A stretch of DNA of 64,000 nucleotides from RI-153 sp041391225 (GCA_041391225.1 JAWKOL010000017.1:62001-126000); one strand, 5' to 3'; counted from the stretch's first letter, positions 1-9,238 are shown. Numbers and translations are program-made. Notes: generated by a model from the letters alone, not told the origin.

Positions 1-345
1 AGCGTAGGATTCGCCGTCGATGTAGGCCAGGGCTTCGGGGTGGCTGAAGTCGCCCGATTCGCCCAGCGGCAGGTAGAGCGCCACCGGCGCGTCGGCGTCC
101 CAATCGGTGGGGACGGCGAACTCGGTCTGCATCATGAAGTTGGTGTAGCGCTTGCCCCAGTAGGTGTCGGGCTGGATTTCTTGCCAGCCGCTCGTGTCCG
201 CGCCGAGGAGGGGCTTGTCCATGGGGCCGGGGAGTTCGGTGTAGCGGAAGTTGGGCAGCGTTTGCCGTCGCCGGTGGACCAGCGAATCGACCAGTGTCAG
301 CCGCTGTTCGATCTTTCGTTCTGTCCAGCGGGTTTTGTGAAGCAC
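1..345 (-). CDS. Alpha-mannosidase (GH38-type), N-terminal fragment
   Basis: Only the first ~115 codons are inside the window; the gene runs off its left edge. The translation begins LHKTRWTERKIEQRL and continues with a Trp/Tyr-rich segment (DTYWGKRYTNFMMQTEF) and a beta-rich stretch (VALYLPLGES). I recognise this as the N-terminal region of large bacterial glycoside hydrolase family 38 alpha-mannosidases, which remove alpha-mannosyl residues from glycans. No ATG precedes an in-frame stop, so I place the start at a GTG with GAAAGGA about 10 bases upstream. The catalytic domain is not visible, so the assignment rests on N-terminal resemblance only. Confidence 0.55.
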   Translation of the reverse strand, partial: MLHKTRWTERKIEQRLTLVDSLVHRRRQTLPNFRYTELPGPMDKPLLGADTSGWQEIQPDTYWGKRYTNFMMQTEFAVPTDWDADAPVALYLPLGESGDFSHPEALAYIDGESYA

Positions 346-384
346 GGGGAAGATGTCCTTTCTTGTTTGGTGAGGAAATTGTTA

Positions 385-715
385 TGTGATCCGTGATTCG
401 TGATCCGTGTTGCGTGATTCGTGGGTTGAGGTTGTTGTATGTGGATTGGGGAGGATCGGGTAGAGATAGTACGTAGACAATGTCACCAAGTTAAGCACGG
501 GGTGAGCACCCCCCAGGTGCGGGTCTAGACGAGAACAGCCGCACGAGGGTGTGCTTTCTCCGCAGATATTCGAGGGGTGGTCGCTTAACCTAATGACATT
601 GTGTGCGTAGCACCACGAGTCTCAACGGACTACGCACTACGCAAACCCGATCCTTCCCAATAGGGAGCCTGGTCCTTCAACCCACGAAACACGAATCACG
701 GATCACGGATCACGT
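385..715. repeat. Nested word-palindrome between mannosidase and PhyH genes
   Basis: This 350-base stretch holds no gene. The outer arms (385-430 and 677-715) repeat variants of GATCCGTGATTCGT and are answered by ACGAATCACGGATCACGGAT. A second pair of arms (444-461 and 644-661) uses GATTGGGGAGGATCGGGT against ACCCGATCCTTCCCAAT. A short inverted-repeat element occupies the centre. The sequence shows this directly; no function is known to me. Confidence 0.8.
477..602. repeat. 126-bp element with 20-bp terminal inverted repeats (MITE-like)
   Basis: The left end ACAATGTCACCAAGTTAAGC and the right end (reverse complement ACAATGTCATTAGGTTAAGC) match at 17 of 20 positions. The interior is non-coding. 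The flanks GTACGTAG and GTGCGTAG could be an imperfect 8-bp target duplication, but similar words occur elsewhere in the window. It may be a small non-autonomous transposable element; no transposase is present. Confidence 0.5.
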
Positions 716-718
716 CAT

Positions 719-1555
719 TTACATGCCTCCACCCATCTTCATTGCGCCGCCCATCGCGCCCCCCATAGACGGAGCGTCTGCCGGTTTCTCCGCGTGGACC
801 TTGCTCGCCGTGTCGGCGGTGGGGTCGAAGCCGCGCAGCATCATGCCCTGTCCGCGCGAAAGGTGGACGAGTTGGGACGGCGGATCGGCGGGATCGCGCA
901 TTTGGATGAGCAGGGTGGTGCGCGCCTCGCTGCTGGTGTTGACGCCCGATCCATGTACGGTGAGGTAGCTGAAGAAGAGGACGTCACCGGCTTTGGCAGG
1001 GCAGGCAACAGACGCTTCCAGCGGGTATTGGTCCAGGGGCAGGTGCCAGCCGCCTTCACGCACGTGAGGAATTGGTCCTTGCTTGTGGGTGCCGGGGACG
1101 ACGCGAATGCAGCCCTTTTCCAGCGGCGCATCGTCGAAGTGGACCACGGCCGCGATCATGCTGTGGTTGTCGTGGGGGAAGAAGGGTTCGTCCTGGTGCA
1201 TGGGGAAGGGCGATCCCTTTTCCGGCGGCTTGATGAAGAGCTTGTTGTGGTGAAGTTGCACGTTGGGCGAGTCGATAATCTGCGCCGCGGCAGACGTGAG
1301 ACGGTCGTCCACGAGCAGGCGGGTGAAGCCGGCGTTGTGGAACTGCACGTTGTGGCAGTGCAGCAGCGATGTCTTGCTCATCGACACTTCTTTGGCGCTT
1401 TCCCACGTGGCCTCGACGTCGCCGAGTTGCTGCAAGCGGGCGATGAGGGCGTGGGCGTCCTCGCGAAACTGGGCCGCTTCCTCTGCCGAGAACATGCCCT
1501 GCACGAGCAGATAGCCGTTCTCGCGGTAGAAATCTACTTGATCCTGGGTGAGCAT
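719..1555 (-). CDS. Phytanoyl-CoA dioxygenase (PhyH) family protein
   Basis: A 278-residue Fe(II)/2-oxoglutarate-dependent oxygenase of the PhyH fold. The iron facial triad is visible: His120 and Asp122 in the HQD of PFPMHQDEPFF, and distal His201 in LTVHGSGVN. Arg212 is placed to bind 2-oxoglutarate. The N-terminus (TQDQVDFYRENGYLLVQGMF) is typical of bacterial PhyH proteins that hydroxylate small molecules. The C-terminus carries an odd Gly/Met-rich tail (GGAMGGAMKMGGGM) of unknown role. It is transcribed alone between palindromes. The substrate cannot be told from sequence. Confidence 0.88.
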   Translation of the reverse strand: MLTQDQVDFYRENGYLLVQGMFSAEEAAQFREDAHALIARLQQLGDVEATWESAKEVSMSKTSLLHCHNVQFHNAGFTRLLVDDRLTSAAAQIIDSPNVQLHHNKLFIKPPEKGSPFPMHQDEPFFPHDNHSMIAAVVHFDDAPLEKGCIRVVPGTHKQGPIPHVREGGWHLPLDQYPLEASVACPAKAGDVLFFSYLTVHGSGVNTSSEARTTLLIQMRDPADPPSQLVHLSRGQGMMLRGFDPTADTASKVHAEKPADAPSMGGAMGGAMKMGGGM

Positions 1556-1561
1556 TGTGGT

Positions 1562-1686
1562 CTCCTGTGGGTTGGGGACTGGGGATTGGGGACTGGGGAC
1601 TGGGCTACGTCGACCTCATTGTTCATTCTCAGCGTCAACAAGATCCCAGTCCCCGATCCACAATCCACAGTCCCTAATCTCCGATT
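1562..1686. repeat. Word-palindrome (GATTGGGGACTGGGG family)
   Basis: The left arm repeats GGGGACTGGGGATTGGGG and the right arm carries CCCAGTCCCCGATCC, CACAATCC and ACAGTCCCTAATC. It lies between the PhyH gene and the end of the pentapeptide-repeat gene. The same word family recurs at 40.5-40.76 kb. Confidence 0.65.
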
Positions 1687-3036
1687 CTCTCTTCGTCTGA
1701 CAACAACACACCATCCACCTCCGCCCGATCCCAGTTGACGCCGGTGAGGACGGCTTGGCGCAGGTCGGTGCGGGTGAGGGTGGCATCATTAAGTTTAGCA
1801 TTGGATAGGTCTGCGCCGCGCAAGTCGGCGTCGGTGAGATCGACGCCCTGCAAGTTGGTGTTGATAGATCGGCGTTGCGCAGGTCCGCGCCGACCAGGTT
1901 GGCGTAGCTGAGGTTGCGCCCGGCCAGGTTGGCGTCCGCGCCGCCTTCGGTGACGAGTTGACGCACCGTGCGCCACTTGATGGCGACGGTGGTTTCGCCG
2001 TCCCAGGTGACGTTGCGCAGATTGGCCAGAGACAGGTCTGCGCCTTGCAGGTTGGCGGCGCTGGAAGTCGGCGTCGGTGAGATCGGCGCCGCGCAAGGAC
2101 GTTGACGAGATCGGCGTTGCGCAGATCCGCGCCGGTGAGTTGTGCGCTGCGCAGATCGGCGTCGATCAACACCGCGCCGGTGAGGTCCGCGCTGGTGAGG
2201 TCGGCGCGTTGGAGGACGGCCTCGCGCAGGAACGCACCCGAAAGATCGACACCTACCAACACTTGCCCTGCCTGCACACTGTTGAGGATCTGCCACGCCG
2301 TGCGCCACTTTTCGTCGATGTAGGTGGATTCATCGAGTGTGGCGCCGGCGAGGACGGCGCCATCGAGGCGCGCCCGCGTAGGTCGGCGCCGCGCAGGTCG
2401 GCGGCGGCGAGATTGGCGGCGCTGAGATCGGCGCTGGCAAGGTCCACGTTGCGCAGGTCTGCGCCGCAGATCGGCACCGCGCAGGTCTGCGCTGGGGCCG
2501 CCCTGATTGACGAGCCGCCAGATGAGCCGCCAACGGTCGGGGATCTGGGTGGTATCATCGAGCAATGCGCCGCTAGGTCGGCGTGGGTCAACGTGGCGGT
2601 GGAAAGCAGCGCGCCACGCAGATCCGTGTCAACCAGCACCGCATTTTGTAGGCGAGCGCCGCCCAGATCCGCTTCCGTCAATTTGGCGGCGGTGAGATTG
2701 GTCGATTGCAGATTGGCGGCGCAGGGCCGCGTTGGTGAGGTCAGAGCGACTGAGATCGGCGTCTTGGAAGTTGGCGAAGTAGAGGTCGGCGCCGCGCAGA
2801 TCTGTATCGGCCAGGTTTGCGCCCACCAGCCCGGCGGCGCTGAGATCCACGCCGCTCAGATCGCCCGCGCCAGTCGACGCCGGTGAGCACAGCGTCGGCG
2901 CAGTCGGGCGGGCAGCGGTCGAGGAGCCCCAGCCGTTGGTCACAGCGAAACTCCACGCCGCCAGAATCAGGAGCGGCACGGCGATCACCAGGGCTATCCA
3001 GGTTTGCGAACGCCGTTCGGCGTCGTAGACGGTCAT
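1674..3036 (-). pseudogene. Pentapeptide-repeat membrane protein, multiply frameshifted
   Basis: The reconstructed product (~450 residues) starts MTVYDAERRSQTW, followed by one transmembrane segment (IALVIAVPLLILAAWSF) and long runs of A(D/N)LxX pentapeptides such as LRGADLYFANFQDADLSRSD. Three spacers share the pattern KWR/RWR..W.LVN.G (DRWRLIWRLVNQG, EKWRTAWQILN, IKWRTVRQLVTEG) between repeat blocks. The reading frame changes near 2725, 2570, 2475, 2375, 2095, 2060 and 1865, and pentapeptides resume after each change. The ends look intact (start near 3036; final residues LLSDEERIGD). Pentapeptide repeats form a right-handed beta-helix; the role here is unknown. The shifts are either real decay or indels in a GC-rich repeat. 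Confidence 0.75.
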
Positions 3037-3068
3037 TGGGTGGGTTTTCTGTGGTGGTTGGGGAAAGT

Positions 3069-3155
3069 AATGCGTAATTGTTCGAGACGGTACCCCCACA
3101 TTGGCGAATGATCTCTACGAATTACGCATTACGAATTATGCATTACGCAAGATCG
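3069..3155. repeat. Word-palindrome (TAATGCG / CGCATTA family)
   Basis: A short left arm, TAATGCGTAATTG, is answered by GAATTACGCATTACG and ATGCATTACGC. It fills the gap between the pentapeptide-repeat gene start and the end of the oxidoreductase gene. The same word occurs at 15.28 kb and inside the GH3 gene at 50.2 kb. Confidence 0.65.
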
Positions 3156-3163
3156 TCCAACCG

Positions 3164-4191
3164 TCATCTCCCCGTCTCCACCGATTTGTACGCGGCGATG
3201 ATCACACGCAGCGTGTCGGTGGCTTCGGCGACGGAGTGGAAGGGCTGGAAGCCGCCCTCGACGGCGTCGACAAAGTGACGGATCTCGGCGGCGAAGGTGG
3301 CGGTCGACGATGTCCAGTTCGGGTATTCGACGGTGGCCGGTTCCTGGAACTGGATGGGTTTGTAATAGAGGCAGTCGACATCGCCCCAAAGTTGACCGTT
3401 CGGCCATGATGTGGAACAGTGTACGCCCGGCGCCGGGCGCGGATCGCCCAACTGGTCATGATCTGGCCGATGGCGCCGTCGGCGAACTTGGCGAGGACGT
3501 AAGCCGTGTCTTCGCGATCCATGTTCATGCGGTAGGTACCCAGCATCGAAGCCACTTCCACCGGTGTCTGCCCGGCCAGGAAGAGCAGTCGATAGGTGGG
3601 GTGGTAGCCAGTGTCGATGAGTTCGCCGCCGCCCATTTTGGCTTCGTCGAGCCGCCAGCCGGAGAGCGCGGCGGTGTTCTTGCCCCAGTCGTTCTTGTTG
3701 GCGGGGAGCACACCGCGGCGGGCGTCACAGTCGTAGGAGTGGATGGCGTGGATCTTGCCCAGATCGCCGTTGATCAGCATCTGTTTTGCCTGCAACACGG
3801 CAGGGAAGAAGAGCTGATTGTGCGCGGCCATCATGATGATGCCGGATTCGTCCACAGCCTTGCGGATCTCTTCGGCCTCGGCCAGATTGAGGCAGAGTGG
3901 TTTCTCTGTCATCAGGTGCTTGCCCGCCTTGGCCGCCGCCACAATGGACTCGCAGTGCAGGTGATGAGGCAGGGCCAGGTCCACGGCGTCGACGTTGGGA
4001 TCGGCCAACAGATCGTGATAGTCGTGGTAGATTGCCACCTCGTGGCCGATCTGCTGCACGCGGGTGCGGATGTTTTCGTCTGAAACATCGGCCACGGCCA
4101 CGATCTCGGCGCGACCGGCCTGCGCCAACCAGCCTTCCACGTGCGGACGCATAATACCGCCACAGCCGATTAAGCCAATTTTGAGGGTCAT
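3164..4191 (-). CDS. Gfo/Idh/MocA family oxidoreductase (one frameshift)
   Basis: An NAD(P)-dependent sugar or cyclitol dehydrogenase-like protein. The N-terminal Rossmann motif is IGLIGCGGIMRPH. The family's EKP motif appears as HLMTEKPLCL with the catalytic Lys, and GGGELIDTGYHPTYRL carries the Asp/His pair of the C-terminal domain. The frame shifts once near 3445. After that the product continues as TATVEYPNWTSST-like sequence and ends YKSVETGR. The start is placed at the second ATG because AAAGGG lies about 6 bases upstream and a good promoter precedes it. The substrate is unknown; a second paralogue lies at 34-35 kb. Confidence 0.85.
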
Positions 4192-4233
4192 GGGGATCCC
4201 TTTCTTGGGTGGTGGAGTAGTGTTGACATGTCT

Positions 4234-4262
4234 ATTGTACATTGGGTGGGAGAAAGTGTCAT
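4234..4262 (-). promoter_or_regulatory. Sigma70-type promoter for the Gfo/Idh gene
   Basis: On the minus strand ATGACA (-35, 5 of 6 consensus) and TACAAT (-10, 5 of 6) are separated by exactly 17 bases, ~43 bases upstream of the chosen start codon. Confidence 0.6.
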
Positions 4263-4403
4263 GCGGATTGTTAATTACACAAACATTACACCTTCCTAAC
4301 GCGCCTACAACAAGATATCCATCAAATCACGCTATCTCTACGTAGGACCAGGGCTTAGACTGTCTACAGCAAAGCATTCATTCATCCGCGCGGAGACATG
4401 ACA

Positions 4404-5537
4404 ATGAACGTCAGCGACCCGACCCTGCTCAATCGTCTGGCCCTGGTCAAACAGCTTTACAATCACGCCAGCGAACATGGCAGATCGACTGCCACTATCG
4501 ACAAAATTATCGCCATCACCAGCCTCGACCATGCTGTGGAAATGTTGCTGGAGGGGGTAATCCAGGCCTACCCAACGCCGCAAGTATTCGATGGACCGCC
4601 CAATCTGTATTTTGGTGATCCGTTCAAGATGCGCACCCAGGAATTTCTGGTGGAACGTGCCGGCTTTTTCCGTCTTTGGGATCAGGTGGTGGCGATCTGC
4701 CAGGAGATGGCTGATCCGCAACGGTTGCCCCTGAAAAATGAGATGCGCAGCCTGCATTTGGCCCGCAACGAGGCGCAGCACAATGTCAAGGTGCCGTCGA
4801 GCGAGTTTCTGGCCGAGATGATGGCGGCGACGCGCACATTCCTCGATCACCTGTTGCAGATCGCATTCGATGTGACCCTGCGCCAGATCAGCGAGGCGTT
4901 GATGGTGCAGTCGGCGCAGGTGCGCCAGGTGTTGGAAATGGCCCAAGCCGCCCTCGCCGAAGAGGACAATCTACGCTTCGCCGGACTGATCCGCCTGGGC
5001 TTTACGTTGGCCCAGGCCGGCGCTGTCCAAGAAGTACAGATCGGGCGTTTTGTCGGCGTTCAACCGCCGGTGGATCTGCTGACATCGGCCATCGAAGAAG
5101 TGGACGCCGGGAGCGGCCTCGCCGTCAGTTTGCAGAACCTGCAAGATTACCTGGGCCAGTTGCACATCGAGTTGACGAGCTTGTCGTTAGAACTGGGTTT
5201 GGGGTTGGAGCGACAGTCGTTCACCCGTTTCTCGCTGCTCACCCCAGCCGTGCCGTTCGTGGAAAGCGGCGGCGGCATCCACTGGTTGGAGTCTGGCCAG
5301 AACATGGCCTGGCTCTCGGCCCAGTTAACGCCCGATACCTGCCTGTGGATGCAAGAGTACGCGCTGAGCACGATCCTCAAGTGGGAGGCCGACGGCTTGA
5401 GCGGCGACGATTTCTTCGTCCTTGATTTGGGGCAGATCGAACAGGAATTGTCCGCGTTGATCGAACAGAAACGCGGCACGGTGTACTTCCACAACGGCAG
5501 TCAGGTGGAGGAGATGGAGAGGATTGGTAACGAGTAA
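4404..5537 (+). CDS. Hypothetical protein with HEPN-like N-terminal region
   Basis: A 377-residue protein that I do not recognise as a named family. The N-terminal half is helical and contains LHLARNEAQHNVKVPS. This fits the R(X4-6)H signature and the RNxAQHxxxxP pattern of HEPN-like proteins, many of which are RNases or toxins. The C-terminal half (~170-377) is mixed and ends in an acidic segment. The ATG at 4404 is preferred over the ATG at 4398 because GGAG sits about 8 bases before it. It stands alone, followed by a hairpin repeat. Nuclease activity is inference only. Confidence 0.6.
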   Translation: MNVSDPTLLNRLALVKQLYNHASEHGRSTATIDKIIAITSLDHAVEMLLEGVIQAYPTPQVFDGPPNLYFGDPFKMRTQEFLVERAGFFRLWDQVVAICQEMADPQRLPLKNEMRSLHLARNEAQHNVKVPSSEFLAEMMAATRTFLDHLLQIAFDVTLRQISEALMVQSAQVRQVLEMAQAALAEEDNLRFAGLIRLGFTLAQAGAVQEVQIGRFVGVQPPVDLLTSAIEEVDAGSGLAVSLQNLQDYLGQLHIELTSLSLELGLGLERQSFTRFSLLTPAVPFVESGGGIHWLESGQNMAWLSAQLTPDTCLWMQEYALSTILKWEADGLSGDDFFVLDLGQIEQELSALIEQKRGTVYFHNGSQVEEMERIGNE

Positions 5538-5600
5538 CGAGTGAATTCACTCGAAGATACACGAAACGCAGAATTGATCCACCGGTTTTGCGGATTAAGA

Positions 5601-5757
5601 AGAAACCAGAGAAAAAATGATCCGCGAAGGCACACGAAAATACACGAAGGCAGAAAAGAACAGACAGAAGGCTTTTTCGCTTTGCCGTCCTGGTAATCCT
5701 GAAATCCGTGTCCCTCTCTTCTCCTCTTCGTGGTGCTTCGTGTGCCTTCGTGGATCA
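5601..5757. repeat. Dispersed ~160-bp hairpin element, copy A
   Basis: The element begins AACCAGAGAAAAAATGATCC and carries the arm GATCC(A/G)CGAAGGCACACGAA. A central segment follows (AATCCTGAAATCCGTGTCC, CTCTCTTCTCCTCTTCGTGG), then the answering arm CTTCGTGTGCCTTCGTGGAT. Near-identical copies occur at 19.77, 32.77 and 32.92 kb, with a half copy at 10.47 kb. It has no credible coding content. Confidence 0.8.
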
Positions 5758-5776
5758 CTAAAATTCTGAAGTCTCC

Positions 5777-6633
5777 TTACTCGTCGAAGAGGGTTTCGGC
5801 GAGGGTGTTGCGCGCGGTGCGCAGATTTTCGAGCAACGCCTGGTGCAGCGCCATCTGTCCGTTGCTTGCGAGGCAACTGCGATGACCCAACTGGTAGGGC
5901 TCGTTGCTGTAGTTGGTGACGATGCCACCGGCCTCTTCGATGAGCAGCTTGCCTGCGGCGACGTCCCACGGATTGAGCCAGCCCTCCCAGTGCGCACAGG
6001 TGACGCCGGAGGCCACCAGCGCCAGGTCGATTGCAGCGGAACCAAAGATGCGGATGCTGCGGGCGTAGGGTAGAGTTGGGCGAACTCGGCGCTGTTGTTG
6101 TCGGCGTGCTCGGCGCGGTGATAGGGAAAACCTGTTGTGAGCATGGCCTGATCCAGGCGATCCACGTGGTTGACCTGGAGCCGGTCCTCGCGGCCGTCTG
6201 GGTGGACGTGGAAGGCGCCTTCTCCGCGTACCGCCCAGTAGAGATCGGTGCTAGGCAGTTTCAGCACAAGACCGAAGAGCGTCTCTTCGCCGCGGTTGAG
6301 GGCGATGCTAATCGAGTAGATCGGCACGCCCGCTGCATAATTGACGGTGCCATCGATGGGATCGACGATCCAAAAGTATTCAGTGTCGGGCGCCTGATTC
6401 GTTTCTTCGCCCCAGAAGCCGATCTGCGGCGCCAGTTCGGCCAATCCGTCAGAAAGGAATTTCTCGCTCGCCACATCCGCCTCGGTGACCAGGTCGATCT
6501 CGGTGGATTTGGTGCGGATCTCGGCCAGTCCGCGCGCTTGCATGGAGACGACGAGATGGCCGGCCTCCCGCGCCAACGCCACCACCGCCGCCGGATCGAC
6601 GGGCAGATCTTCGCTCGTGTGGATAGACGGCAC
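5777..6633 (-). CDS. Inositol monophosphatase family protein (one frameshift)
   Basis: A Mg2+-dependent, Li+-sensitive type sugar-phosphate phosphatase. The metal-binding motifs are visible: EET in GFWGEETNQAP, WIVDPIDGTVNY (DPIDGT) and, after a frame change near 6055, WDVAAGKLLIEEAGG. The product ends ARNTLAETLFDE. With the shift corrected it has ~285 residues, the usual length. It starts 3 bases after the stop of the PH-domain gene, so the two are probably co-transcribed from the promoter near 7.24 kb. The substrate could be inositol phosphate, fructose bisphosphate or another phosphomonoester. Confidence 0.85.
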
Positions 6634-6636
6634 GAT

Positions 6637-7179
6637 CTACATCTCCTCGCGATAGGCGAAGCCGCGGCGGGAACGTTCTTCCATCACTGCTTTGCGGATC
6701 AACTCGCGTACTTCGTTGGCTTCTTTCACATTATGCAGTTTGAAGCTGGGGTGGCTGGGATCGTTGCTTTCGATCTCGATGTCGCCCACGTTGAGCATAC
6801 GCTCGCCCATGTGCTGCGTCACCGAAGTGTCGCGGATACGCACCAGTTCCACCTCTTCCAGGCTGCGCCCTAGCAGACCGCGCACCACGCGCAGCCGTTG
6901 CGTGGTCAACTCGTAGCGGATGCCGATGGAGAGATAGGGTTTGCCCGTCCAGATCAGCGTTTCTTCGTCGCCGCTGGGGATCGGCGCCGCGGCAGCCGCG
7001 GCGATATCGGTTTCGTCGTCCTCATCCAGCAGGTCCACGGCCTCGATGACGCCGTCGGCCAGCGCGTTGACAATCGCCTGCATCTGGTTCTGCGGAATCG
7101 CTGTGATCTCTACGCCGCTGTCGGCCAGGGATTGGTAGAAACGCGACGAGATGGCTCGTTGCAACTCTTGCTTCTGCAT
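6637..7179 (-). CDS. PH-domain (bPH_2-like) protein
   Basis: A ~180-residue soluble protein. The N-terminal third is helical and acidic (AVDLLDEDDETDIAAAAAA). The C-terminal half resembles bacterial pleckstrin-homology domains: YELTTQRLRVVRGLLGRSLE, ELVRIRDTSVTQHMGER, then GDIEIESNDPSHPSFKL and a final helix EANEVRELIRKAV. Such domains usually sit near membranes or bind protein partners; none is known here. I chose the ATG with GGAGG about 9 bases upstream. It is first in a two-gene unit with the inositol monophosphatase. Confidence 0.75.
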   Translation of the reverse strand: MQKQELQRAISSRFYQSLADSGVEITAIPQNQMQAIVNALADGVIEAVDLLDEDDETDIAAAAAAPIPSGDEETLIWTGKPYLSIGIRYELTTQRLRVVRGLLGRSLEEVELVRIRDTSVTQHMGERMLNVGDIEIESNDPSHPSFKLHNVKEANEVRELIRKAVMEERSRRGFAYREEM

Positions 7180-7230
7180 GGTGGTATCTCCTCCCGAACG
7201 GATGAATGTATCTGTTGGTTGCATGGGCGT

Positions 7231-7260
7231 ATCATAGCACGCTGATCGCCGGCGCGACAA
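7231..7260 (-). promoter_or_regulatory. Promoter for the PH-domain/inositol phosphatase unit
   Basis: On the minus strand TTGTCG (-35) and TATGAT (-10) are 18 bases apart and lie about 50 bases upstream of the PH-domain start codon. Confidence 0.5.
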
Positions 7261-7388
7261 TCAACTGAGAATAGAACGCAGATTGGGCGAAATCTTGTTC
7301 GAGCGCCGGATCTACGGTATAGTTAGCTCCACGCCGGAACATCTGTTCCTGAAATACTTTAGAAAAGCAAGAACGAAAGGACCGTTTC

Positions 7389-8038
7389 GTGGAGATCACC
7401 TGGTATGGATTTTCTTGTTTTCGCCTGCGCGAAGGCGGCGTCACGGTACTCTGCGATCCGTACGACAAAAAGACCACCGGCCTGAGCCTGCCGCGCATCA
7501 AAGCGGACATTGTGACCATCAGCCACGACCGCCCTGGCCACAACAACGCAAGCGCCGTCACCGGTGATCCCAAAGTGATCGCCGGCCCCGGTGAGTACGA
7601 AGTCAAAAATATCGCCATCACCGGCCTCACCACCTATCACAAGGCCAACGGCGGCGACTTGCCTGAACGCAACGTGGCCTACTTCTTCGATTTCGGCGGC
7701 TTTACCGTGGGTCATCTGGGCGATATCGGCCAAATGCCGCAACAGCGCCAGGTTGAAGATCTGGGCGAGATCGACGTGTTGCTCGTCCCTGTAAGCGGGG
7801 CCAACACCCTCGACGCCGCCCGCGTCACCGAGGTGATCAGCCTGCTCGAACCGAAGATCGTGGTCCCCATGCACTATCGCCACGCCGGCGCATTCCGGCC
7901 GACTCGCTGGAACCCGTAGACAAGTTCCTCAAAGAACTGGGCGTGAGTGAACCAGAGACCGAATCTACGCTGAAACTGACCAAAACCAGCTTGCCCGAAG
8001 AGACACAGGTGATCCTGCTGGAGCCGTCGGCGGGGTAG
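7389..8038 (+). CDS. MBL-fold metallo-hydrolase, UlaG-like (one frameshift)
   Basis: A ~216-residue metallo-beta-lactamase-fold hydrolase. It begins MEITWYGFSCFRLREGGVTV, typical of the UlaG/YtnP-like branch. Metal motifs appear as ISHDRPGHNN, a variant of the usual HxHxDH, followed by VGHLGDIGQ and VVPMHYRHAG. The frame shifts once near 7890, after which the product continues ADSLEPVDKFLKELGVSE and ends VILLEPSAG. The GTG start has AAAGGACC about 7 bases upstream. The gene is closed by a strong terminator. The physiological substrate is unknown. Confidence 0.82.
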
Positions 8039-8053
8039 GAGAAGGGAGAATGC

Positions 8054-8089
8054 AAAAAAAGAATGGGCAGAATTTGCCCATTCTTTTTT
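8054..8089. terminator. Bidirectional rho-independent terminator
   Basis: AAAAAAAGAATGGGCA, loop GAATT-like, then TGCCCATTCTTTTTT. The stem is flanked by A- and T-runs, so it can end both the MBL-fold gene and the convergent phytoene synthase gene. Confidence 0.85.
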
Positions 8090-8109
8090 CTGCATTCATT
8101 TCTTTATTT

Positions 8110-9026
8110 CTACGAAGTTCTTCGCAGAGATCGAAACTGCCAGAACGTGCCGGGGATCAACGCCAGCTTGCGCGGCTGCGAGACGAAGGCGCGGCGGGTG
8201 ATGTTGTCGTAGTTGTTGCGCTCCAGCGCTTCGAGGATGCCAGCATAGCCACGGGCGGCGACGGCGATGGAGAGCGCGCAGGCAGGTGCAGGCTGGCGAT
8301 GCCGTCTTCGGCCTCGGCATACCAGCTTCGCGCCAACGCCACCAGATCTTGCATCAATCTCCGATAGGATGGCTTGCCGACGTCTTGAGCCAGTGTTTCG
8401 GCTGTCAGGCCGTATTTTGCCAACACCTCGGTTGGCAGGTAGACGCGTCCTCGCCCAAGATCTTCGCCCACATCGCGCAGAATGTTGGTCAACTGCATGG
8501 CCTGCCCCAGGCGCACGGCCCGGCGCAACGTTTCTTCGCCGCCCTCGTAACCGCAGACAGGCGACATCAACAGCCCCACCACACCTGCCACACGCCGACA
8601 GTAAAGTTCCAGTTCCTCCTGTGTGGCGAAGGGAGTGGACATAGAATCCATCTCCAGATCCATGCGAAAACCGGCGTAGAGTTCTGCAAATGCCTCAATC
8701 GGCACTGGATAGTGACGCACCGTCCACGCCAACGCTGTCCACACCGGATCGTGGGTCGGTTCCCCGGCGAAAGCATCCTGGATCGACTGCCACCATGCCT
8801 CCAGCCGCGCACCGCGTTCGTCTACATTGCCAAATTCAGCCTCATCGACGTAGTTGTCGCCCAAACGACATACAGCGTAAAGCGCCCACACTGCGGCGCG
8901 GCGTTCCCCATCAAACAACAGCGAAGCCAAGTAGAACGTATTGGCGTACTCACGGGTGAGGTCGCGGCAGACAGCCACCGCATCTTCAGGGCAGGAAGTG
9001 CGCGTCATGGATTGTGGCATCAGCAT
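8110..9026 (-). CDS. Phytoene/squalene synthase family protein (one frameshift)
   Basis: A trans-isoprenyl diphosphate synthase-type enzyme, ~305 residues, which condenses two prenyl diphosphates head to head. The first Asp-rich motif is in YAVCRLGDNYVDEAE and the second is NILRDVGEDLGRGRVYLP. YANTFYLASLLF near the N-terminus is typical of the family. The frame shifts near 8285, and the C-terminus resumes as ALSIAVAARGYAGILEALER. The ATG has GGAG 6 bases upstream. The likely product is phytoene, squalene or a hopanoid/carotenoid precursor. No other carotenoid genes are adjacent, so the product cannot be fixed. Confidence 0.85.
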
Positions 9027-9156
9027 AGTGATCTCCGAATTGATCTTTGGGTACGAGCGGGGAACGTCATTGTCTAATTTTTGTCTACCAAATGTTCGGT
9101 AGGGATGATAGCGCGCTTCGCCGCACAAAGACGTGAGGAATCATCCGAATTTCTGC

Positions 9157-9184
9157 TTGCAATGCGTTTTGTGTGTGATAAACT
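9157..9184 (+). promoter_or_regulatory. Possible promoter for the patatin gene
   Basis: TTGCAA and TAAACT are 16 bases apart, about 55 bases upstream of the start. The match to consensus is modest. Confidence 0.35.
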
Positions 9185-9238
9185 CGAATTTGAGATGTCT
9201 ACTTTGAGATATCTATTGCGACAAAGGAGAGGATGACA

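Noticed and set aside
794..1738. Long plus-strand frames opposite the PhyH gene, the pentapeptide gene and the HpcH/Gfo genes (for example 33236-35119)
   Set aside because: These are antisense shadows caused by GC-rich third positions; none shows a recognisable domain or start signal.
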